From Bigelowiella natans CCMP2755 (Eukaryota > Cercozoa > Chlorarachniophyceae), in the NCBI GenBank assembly GCA_000320545.1, contig ADNK01000498.1, positions 1 through 29,195 of the forward strand: a DNA stretch of 29,195 nucleotides, written 5' to 3'. Below are positions 21,501 through 29,195 of the stretch, piece by piece. Made by a program: the position numbers and the translations under genes. Under the pieces are notes generated by a model. It saw only the letters and a program-made list of their open reading frames with translations. It had not been told where the DNA came from and searched no databases. How positions within the stretch are numbered: the stretch's first letter is position 1; each line of letters starts with the position of its first letter.

Positions 21501-23429
21501 TCACTGGTATCTTCGCTCGAATTATTTGATACTTCAGAAGTCAATGGGTTATTTTGTTCCTCAATCTTAGGAAGAGGCTCATTTGCAGACAGAACTTTCC
21601 CGATATTAACTGTCATATCCATATTAGAACCCTCCGACATAGAAGATACGTCAAGAGAGGCAGAAGGCGACGAGGAAGCTTCCTCATCTCCTGCTTCCTT
21701 GGTGTCTTCAGTGGCAGAAGCAGCAATAATGGTCCCGACATTTCTTGTCATATCCATCCCTGAATCCTCTGAATATCGTGAAGTGTCAAGATTGTCATTC
21801 TCAGTGGCTGATTTCCCGGTAGCAGCATCCACGATTGCACCCATGATGTTCATAGTGTTCTTGCCCGTCATAGAAACCACGCTGATATTTTCTGTATTCT
21901 CAGTCGTGATGTTATCCGAGGAACGTTCCAATTGGAGTAGTTCATCCAATGTCTAAAAGAGAAAGCTCGTATCAAATATCGTGACGATCGAGTGGTAAGA
22001 CGACCGCAACGTACCTTCGTGTTGTCCGCTGAGACATTCTCATACTGAGCCTGCTGTCCAGGAGACCGCGAGATATCTAAAAAGGTTATGAACGTTGAGA
22101 CTAAATAACAGTTGTCTTTCGAGAACAAGCAAAACATCATATGTCTATTTTCGCACCAAGAATATTCTGAATGGAATGCGTTGCTTGCTTCTCTGTTCCA
22201 GTGGTATTGTCGGATGTAATATCTGCTGTGCTGTCGCGGATCTCAACCTACCAAGGAGAAAATTCGATCAGTAAGAGACATAATGGAGACTCAATTTCTA
22301 GCAGACTAACATTCCACCTCAATAATTTCGTCAGATGCATCGGTGAAACTCTTGCTGCCTTGTTTTGTGTCATCGGGGGAAGCCAGGCCGAATCTATCGT
22401 TTTTCAATCAAATCACTTTTTAAAAAAACTACTTGGATAATAACGACTGAAATGAAGTCTTACTGTTTCATCAGAGCTAGCTCTTCCTCAGTAAGAGCAA
22501 CTTGAGCTTCGGAGTTGGTTGGAGAGAAAAAGGAAACATTGTTTCCACTGACTGCACTGTCTGGTGTCTGCGCCTGCTTGACTCTCTTCGAAGGAGGAGT
22601 CAGCGTGCTTAATGCCTTTCGCATGGGAGATTTACTTGCCTGAAGATTTGTATTTGGGGACTTGAAGCGAGCAGCAGGTACTGCAGCTCCCTTTCCCAGC
22701 TTCAGTGTTGAAGCAGGACTTGATGGAAAATTGTTCTCTTGCTGTATAAATGAATATTCAATTAATTTTTTGGTAAACAACCACATTGATAAGAATTTTA
22801 CATCGGTAACAAAGGTCTTCATCCCAGCTATCTTCATATCCTGTTAGAATCGAAATAAAAGATTAGTACATTCGCTTGTCCTATAAGATTCAAGATTCCA
22901 CCTTTCCAGCCTCAATTTGAATACTGGGCAGATCAACGGTGTGGTCATTTTCCTAAATCATCAAACTCTTTAGTTGAAATTCAAAGATTTGCTCTTCAGT
23001 AGGAATAGTTACCTCGTAAAACTCGCGAATTCGCTTGGCTCCAAAGCTTACGCGTTTATTCATACGTGATTTCTTCGAGACATTGGACGAATTAGGAGCA
23101 AATGAAATACTGTGACGCTGTGAAAACACATTCTATGTTACACCATATCGTGGGAAAGATGGGAGAGATAGAAAAGTTAAATGCCTGCACAGATCACGTA
23201 CCTTTTTCATAATAGACTTTCTCCTGCGTCCTTTATTCTTACGGATTGGAGGAGGCTGCAAAAACAGGTAACGATAGACTGTTATTATCCCTCTTTGTTT
23301 GATGAGGCACTTCATCAGAAAGACCCCAAAATCCTCTTTCTCTCAAATCCATGAGACCATCATTCTCAAAATTTTAGATCGGACCTTCTCTCCGATGATT
23401 TCATCAGCATGAATCTTGAAAGTTGCCAT
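18524..23429 (-). CDS. KNL1: Gene G: KNL1/Spc105-type kinetochore scaffold
   Basis: Eleven exons, minus strand: 23429-23385, 23255-23202, 23117-23013, 22952-22902, 22840-22802, 22741-22464, 22393-22318, 22247-22157, 22076-22015, 21952-18725 and 18610-18524, 1371 residues. KNL1 sits at the outer kinetochore, recruits Bub3-Bub1 through phosphorylated MELT repeats and docks PP1 through two N-terminal motifs. Here SIMK (residues 29-32, a SILK-like site) and RVSF (55-58, in NKRVSFGAKR) match that pair. The large exon encodes about ten MELT-like repeats such as MDMTRNVG, MDMTVNAG and MDLTRNVG. Next come FFSKMRIQFPKLQSKRR, which resembles the start of the Spc7 domain, a long coiled coil, and a C-terminal region where RWD domains occur in KNL1. 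Every splice phase agrees. Serine-rich antisense frames over the big exon are shadows. Confidence 0.93.
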
Positions 23430-24142
23430 GTTTTCCTCTTCACAGGGCTTGGGACTCTGTTTCCTTTTTGTTTCAGGTTAGAGGGAGAACCTCTCTCTCT
23501 ATTCTATTCGATGGAGCCTCGTGGGGTCAGCTTGTCAAAAGTTGGCACCTCAATCTTAGTTTTCGCCTTGAGACCTAATAAAAAGTAAGTCGCAAGCATA
23601 AAGTATAGTGCGTCCCGACTTTTACATCAGAAGCATGGAGCTATCCGTTGAATGAATTGGACACAACAGATGCAAAGGGGAATAAGAATAAACGACAACA
23701 TATATCAACTAATGAATCAAGTAAATGTGCTATGGTTTTAGTTGAATTTATCGGATCAAATTGTTAACGATGTACACTGTTTAATTATTCGGGTCTCCGC
23801 TGGATGGTTTCTGGTAGATTTTGAAGACATGTTTCACATCTGGATTCCGCAAGAAAAGGTATGGCATCCAACCCCTGCGTCAAGGTATTTTGCCCACAAG
23901 CAGGATCGAAGCATTTCCAATATGTCGTAGATGCAAATCATCCTCGAATGTTTTCCCCTTTACGTGCATTGAGTTCAAAAACACAGGCCCACACATTTCG
24001 CATGCAAAATGCCCATTTTTGGACCTGGTTGGTCAATTTTATCTGCAAAATCCCCTGTAATTTTATTGTCATAGACTCGTGATCTCTGCAGATTTTCTCT
24101 CCCCCCAGAGACCAATTCTGTAGGAGTAGTAGCACCCTGAAG
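23430..24142. promoter_or_regulatory. Divergent promoter spacer between KNL1 and the tandem kinase gene
   Basis: No exon was supported on either strand; short open frames between 23740 and 24080 lack family or splice support. No TAGC repeat was seen. It should hold both promoters, but I recognise no specific element. Confidence 0.45.
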
Positions 24143-27100
24143 ATGGCAGGTAGAGTTGGTGATCAATTGTTTGTGATCTCAAAGGATGGAACCAGACCAA
24201 TCATGTTACTCTTCTAAACCATAGACGCTGCGTTATACGCGGTCGGAGCTGCAGGTTTCGTATATGCTGGAGGTTTAGGAGCGTACACCTACAAAAAATA
24301 TTTTGCTGCGGTTGGGCCTGACACTTCGGTACGTCCTTTTCATGATGAATTAACTTTTTAGAGCAATGACAATAATATTATTTTCAATTCAGGCCGATAA
24401 TAAACCCCTACTGTACGAGGAAAAGGAGGAGACTGACTTGACAGGATGGATATTCAACAACCGAAAAATCATCATAAAAGGTTCTAATTTCTTCTCAAGT
24501 TTTTATATGCTGAGACTGATGAACACCATACTAATCCATCTAGAGGAACTCGGTCGAGGTAACGTCGGAGTGGTATACCGAGCTGAGAAAGAAGGGCAGG
24601 TTTGAATTTCTGTTGATTTCGCTGCGTTCATCTCTTTTTTCCGCACCCAGTGCCCCTCTCTGATTGATCCTTCGGCTTATTCATCAGCCTTGTGTAGTGA
24701 AAAGGCTACTCAAAGACGGGATAACAAATAAAGACTTCAGGATTATAAATGAGCTCAGAAGATTGGTGCACCCCTCCCTTGTTCAATGTCTGGGTACGAA
24801 TATGCGATACGAAAGAGAGCAGAGAGTCAGCGATTTTTCTTTTCCCTGAACCCCATCAATTAATCAAGCTGCATTTTGGACTTGGGATATGAGATTGTAT
24901 GCATTTATCAGTACTGTGCAAATAGTATTCATCAACGTATAGTGAGTCAATGGTCTGTTACACGATTATACAGGGATTTGCCCAAACTACACGTCTCCCA
25001 AGATGCTCCAGCAGCCCGTGGTGGTACATATGAAATACTCTTCAAAACAACTTCTTGTGAATATACGACTGGTGAATGGTGAATATGCGTTTGCTCGCAT
25101 GTTTTTTATTTTTGGTTGGTGTACATATCCCTGAATTGACTCTCGTATAGTAGCTTGAGAAATCTCGTTTTTCTTCCTCATACAGCAAGATCAGAAGCTC
25201 GGGGAGTCTGGTGCAACGCTCCTCAAGAAGGATGTTCGTTTCATGCGACATTGATGACGATGACAAAACAACGATAGTTTCGGAAGAATAGCGTTTCATT
25301 GTAGGCCGTGAACGAGATATGTACGAGCAATAACGATTTCCCTCACTTTACCGTTCAGGACGTGAAGCTGAAGAATGCGTTCCTGATCGCATATGAGGTT
25401 AGTCAGTCGATTGGTCCATAATGGGATGATAATAGTGATGATGATGATATGTTCAATGATGAAACTCAAGGATAGTTTTCTGGCTGTTAGCATTTTCCCC
25501 TCTCTTTCTCCTCCTCCTCCTCCTCCTCCTCCTCCTCCTCCTCACTGGAACTAATTATCTGTGAACAGCACATGGAAGTTGGCCCTCTCTTCCATGCCTT
25601 GCACGACTCATCGAAATCGTAAGCTTATGAATGAGAGGGGGTCGGGGGAGGAATTACATTTCAATTCAAGAATGAATAAATAGATGGTTATATATTTGAT
25701 TGGATGGTTGAAGTAAGCTTGATGAATTAGAGCACAATGGTGTAATGTCATCATCCTTATCACAATACGATGTATGTACTGTGCAAACGCGATGATAGCT
25801 TTGACTGGGAGACTCGCGTTCGGATTGCGAAGTCTGTGTGTGAAGCGATGGAGTTGCTTCATCAGCAAAAACCAGCAATTGTGCACGGCAACTTGAGGTA
25901 TTCATATCTGTTACATCTTCTTTGTATTTGCTATATTCTCTTTTTCCCATATACTTAAAAGTTGTCCTCACGCATACGTGTTACAGCTCCGTTAATGTAC
26001 TCCTGGATTCCGACCTTGTGGCAAAGGTCAGGGGATACCAATACAACAACAACAACAAGAACAACATGCAACGACAACTTCCTACACTACTTTTACATCA
26101 AAAATACTCGTACAGGCAAAAGCCATAAGTACCCTTCTATTTTATTGATTGTCCCCTCCCCCTTATCATCTCTGTCCGCCTCTTTTTGCCTCTGTAGGTT
26201 TCAGATTTCGGAATGCAGTTTTTGGTGGACACGAAGAATGTGAATAGCAGTCCTCTCTGGACGGCCCCTGAGGTGCTCAAGGGCGCTTCCCCGAGGAAGG
26301 AGTCCGACGCCTTTTCCTTTGGCGTAATTTTGTAAGTATCAATCTTAACTTTCACGATATTGTTGCTGCAAAAGTTGTTGTTATTACATCTCCATGGTAG
26401 TCATTGGAGAAAAAACACATGAGATGAAGTATTGACTTATATCTGCGTTACGACGTCTGTTGGTAAATTGCTTCAGGTGGGAACTAATGACTCGGCGTGT
26501 GCCCTATGTTGCTGGGGTAGACAGGGAAGTTGGAAACGTTCGTTGGCAGCAAGTGCAAAAGGTGATTAATTTATGTAGCTTAACCATAGAGGGGGGGTGG
26601 GGACAGCCAGAGAACACAAGTTTGCAGGGGAGGACAACGACGCGTTGGCTTTATGGTATTTATCATCGTCGCATAATTCATTAGGTTAAGAATGGTGAAA
26701 GGCCTCCTTTGCCCTCGGGTCTCCCAGCTGTCGTTGATAAACTCATCACAGACTGCTGGCAAACAAGCCCGAGCAGACGACCCAATTTCAAGCAAATACT
26801 GCAGGTCTAGAACTGCATCACCATCATCATCATCATCATCAGCATTATCATCTGTCGCAGTCGTTGTCGTTGTCGTTATGTTATGTTATAATGATTAAAA
26901 TGATGACGACGACACGGGCATGGGCAGCTGGTATTGGTAGGAATAAGAATATAGGGAGTTTTGGCCGCGTGATCGCAACAACATGGAAGGGGACAAGAGT
27001 TGCTGTGAAACTGATCGATATGTATGCGGAGGTAAACAGACGAATATGAGGAGGAGGAGGAGGAGGAGGAGGAGGAGGAATGTTGTGCTGCGCGGGCACC

Positions 27101-27162
27101 TATTTGATGATAGGATGACGATTGTGATGATCATTAATATCATCGTTGCCACGAGAGAGATG

Positions 27163-27201
<39 letters not shown>

Positions 27202-27288
27202 AGAGAAGGGGGGGGGAAAGGTTGGGAGGTCTATCTCATCATCTTTAATACGTCCCTGTCAGACGTCTTCTGGTTCATCCTCCACCTA

Positions 27289-27319
<31 letters not shown>

Positions 27320-27334
27320 ATATTCTTATCTCTC

Positions 27335-27380
<46 letters not shown>

Positions 27381-29195
27381 GGTTACTCGGAATCAGGCTC
27401 AAGCATTCATCACTGAGCTCTCGATTCTCTGCGGCCTCAGGCACCCGAATGTTGTTCTCTTCCAGGTGGTATTGTTGTTGTTGTTATTGTTGTTGTCCTC
27501 TCGTAACAAATCAACGATCACCTCCTAGTTGCACTGTGCATGCTGTCTTTTTGTGAGGAGCTGCGAACATAATTCTTACTTTGTCGATTTGTCACTCTTT
27601 TATAGGGGGCTGTTTTGTCGCACGAGAAGTACATGTGCATCATCATGGAGCTGTGCGAAAGGAACTCGCTCTATGACGTATGGACGTTTCTCTTCGTCCC
27701 CTTTCTCGATCACCACAATACCAATCTCTTCTTCTTCTTCATCTTCTCCATCATCACCTAGGTGCTAAATGATAAGAACGAGTCCCTTGACTACAACGCG
27801 CAGATGAAGATGCTTCTGCAGATTGCTGAGGCAATGGACTACCTGCATCATGGGTACTTTTATGCTCCTCTCCTCAAGCAATGTGCCCTACATTATCCAT
27901 ATATCTCGTCATCATCATCATCATCATCAATTATCACAAAAATGCAGAAGCAAGGAAGGTTGTCTTTCGCCACTATTGATTTCTCATTTTATAACCCCCC
28001 CCCTCCTCCCCCTTCTCTGTAGATTTCGCAAAGATCGCCCTGTTCTCCACTGTGATCTGAAATCAGGAAACATTCTCTTAACGAGGGATTACGATATAAA
28101 GGTATACGCACAAGCAGATATGTCTGCCTACCGCTAATGCTCTGCTCCTTTCCTTCTTCCTTCTTTCTCTAGCTATATCTCCTTCTCTGCATTCTCTTAC
28201 CGATGCATGTTCATTTCGTAGGTCTGCGACTTCGGTCTCTCTCAAATCGTGCAGAAGCGTCTCTCAGGGGCAGGTATTTAGAATACAGCTAGCAATAAGT
28301 ATCACTAGGTTTGTATGCTGAAAACGCCTTGTTTTCCGATGTAAATCGGTGTGCTTTGCTATGTAGTCTGCCACCACATTCTTGCCGTACGATGATGACG
28401 ATGATGATGAGAAGAAGTGATACAACCACTGCCGTGTCTCTTATTAATATTCTAACACCACCACCACCACCACACCAACAGTGTCTGCAGCTGGTAACCC
28501 CTACTGGACAGCACCGGAGGTAGTAAATAAGAGTTAAATTGATACTACATCCATCCATCCATCCTTCCATCCATCCATCCTTCCATCATCGGGTTCGATC
28601 ACTCCAAAGTTTGAAGTTGGAGAGAATAACTTCTCCAATGATTTTGGTCGATTGTCGCAGAACCATGCATGCATGAATCATCACCATTTTACACTAACCC
28701 ATCCTCAGAGATCATTCCGACAATATATCATCGTTGTCGTTTCTCAGCCGTCCCCCTGCACATTTCTGCTAAATTCAACTCAGTCAGCATTCTTGCCGTG
28801 ATGTATAAAGGTGATGGCAGGAGCTGAGTACACCAAGGCATCTGATGTGTACAGCTATGGCGTTGTCGCGTGGGAGATTTTTGCGAGGAAGAGGCCTTTT
28901 CCTTCGATGAACCCGCACCAAGCTACCTTAGCAGTTCTCATGGAAGACGCGAGGTAGTCAACAAGCAATACAGACTAATTGGGGGGGGGGCGGACGCGAT
29001 CACACATATCGTTGATGTTGCTGTTTCTTTTTGTTTCAGAAGTAGAAGTGATAGTAGCAGTAGGGCTTGATAGTTGTATTTCGTCGAAATGTCCCATAAT
29101 TTGCTCATGCTTGCTGGAAACCGTTTTTCCTTATTCTTCTCATTATTATAACCCTTGCCCCCCCCCCCCCTCCTCCTCCACCAACAAAAAAATAT
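24143..29195 (+). CDS. Gene H: membrane-anchored tandem pseudokinase-kinase, TKL type, 3' end probably beyond the window
   Basis: Exons: 24143-24149, 24225-24328, 24393-24480, 24544-24599, 24688-24793, 24974-25071, 25186-25233, 25359-25397, 25569-25618, 25799-25897, 25987-26026, 26198-26331, 26477-26561, 26685-26804, about 26948-27031, 27382-27465, 27606-27677, 27762-27853, 28023-28101, 28222-28273, 28482-28519 and 28811-28953, about 573 residues. Residues 4-25 form a Gly/Ala-rich membrane segment. Kinase 1 (about 57-358) has LGRGNVGVVY, VVK90, Glu107, hinge IAYEHMEVG, catalytic loop HGNLSSVN (Asp replaced by Asn), DFG248-250 and APE. Kinase 2 (from about 359) has GSFGRV, VAVK379, Glu398, HCDLKSGN (Asp480), DFG498-500 and APE. 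So the first domain is probably a pseudokinase and the second active. The start of kinase 2 and the missing C-lobe end are uncertain. ATC and CT repeats crowd its introns. Confidence 0.92.
25508..25543. repeat. (CTC)n microsatellite in an intron of gene H
   Basis: A pure CCT/CTC run lies about 25 bases before the exon that starts at 25569. Confidence 0.95.
26820..26843. repeat. (ATC)n microsatellite between kinase domains of gene H
   Basis: An ATC run lies in the intron that separates the last exon of kinase 1 from the first of kinase 2. Confidence 0.9.
27048..27080. repeat. (GAG)n microsatellite in an intron of gene H
   Basis: A pure GAG/AGG run lies just after the 5' splice site at 27032. 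Confidence 0.95.
27159..27379 (+). repeat. (GA)n, (ATC)n and (CT)n run ending at a 3' splice site
   Basis: GA repeats (27159-27196), ATC repeats (27290-27320) and CT repeats (27329-27379) follow each other in one intron. The CT run ends in CCAG at the acceptor for the exon at 27382, so it forms the whole pyrimidine tract. Confidence 0.92.
28546..28588. repeat. (CCAT)n tetranucleotide repeat
   Basis: Imperfect ATCC repeats with a few ATCCTTCC variants lie in the intron 28520-28810 of gene H. Confidence 0.9.

Noticed and set aside
20883-21956. Long 357-residue open frame on the plus strand
   Set aside because: It is antisense to the large KNL1 exon, whose repeats, splice phases and motifs are convincing. 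The antisense translation is just Ser/Thr/Ile/Phe-rich.
23742-24082. Overlapping plus-strand frames before the kinase gene
   Set aside because: Three short frames overlap each other, none joins in phase to the kinase, and none has recognisable sequence.

Overview
This is nuclear DNA of a eukaryote with intron-dense genes and many microsatellites. GT-AG introns of about 40 to 300 bases interrupt nearly every gene, so the coding sequence was rebuilt exon by exon by matching splice signals, reading phase and protein families. The gene set is a kinetochore scaffold, an F-BAR/SH3 protein, a RhoGEF, ribonucleotide reductase R2 and a tandem TKL-type kinase. With short introns and very compact spacers this suggests a unicellular eukaryote (an amoeboid or rhizarian-type protist is one guess) rather than an animal or land plant. 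That assignment is inference; nothing here fixes the taxon.

Layout: gene A (+, 3' part, ends 1323, unrecognised); gene B (+, 1587-4256, unrecognised charged protein); gene C (-, 6734-5025, F-BAR plus two SH3 domains); gene D (+, 7470-10919, RhoGEF-like DH domain with a probable lipidated N-terminus and an EF-hand-like tail); gene E (-, 15737-12609, ribonucleotide reductase small subunit R2); gene F (+, 16353-16814, small acidic protein, tentative); gene G (-, 23429-18524, KNL1/Spc105 kinetochore scaffold with about ten MELT-like repeats); gene H (+, 24143 to beyond the window, membrane-anchored pseudokinase plus kinase).

From gene B onward the orientations alternate. This gives three convergent spacers (4257-5024, 10920-12608, 16815-18523) and three divergent promoter spacers (6735-7469, 15738-16352, 23430-24142). 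The convergent spacers carry a TAGC/GCTAGC-rich repeat family, most densely the second and third. The first two also share an inverted pair of a dispersed element. The divergent spacers almost lack it.

Functionally, R2 (dNTP supply) and KNL1 (spindle checkpoint) are cell-division genes, and the RhoGEF tail has two KEN motifs, so part of the window may be cell-cycle regulated. The F-BAR protein and the RhoGEF share a divergent promoter and both belong to membrane/actin biology. The most unusual protein is gene H: a first kinase domain whose catalytic loop reads HGN (no catalytic Asp, as in JAK JH2 pseudokinases), followed by an intact kinase (HCD, DFG), behind an N-terminal membrane segment.
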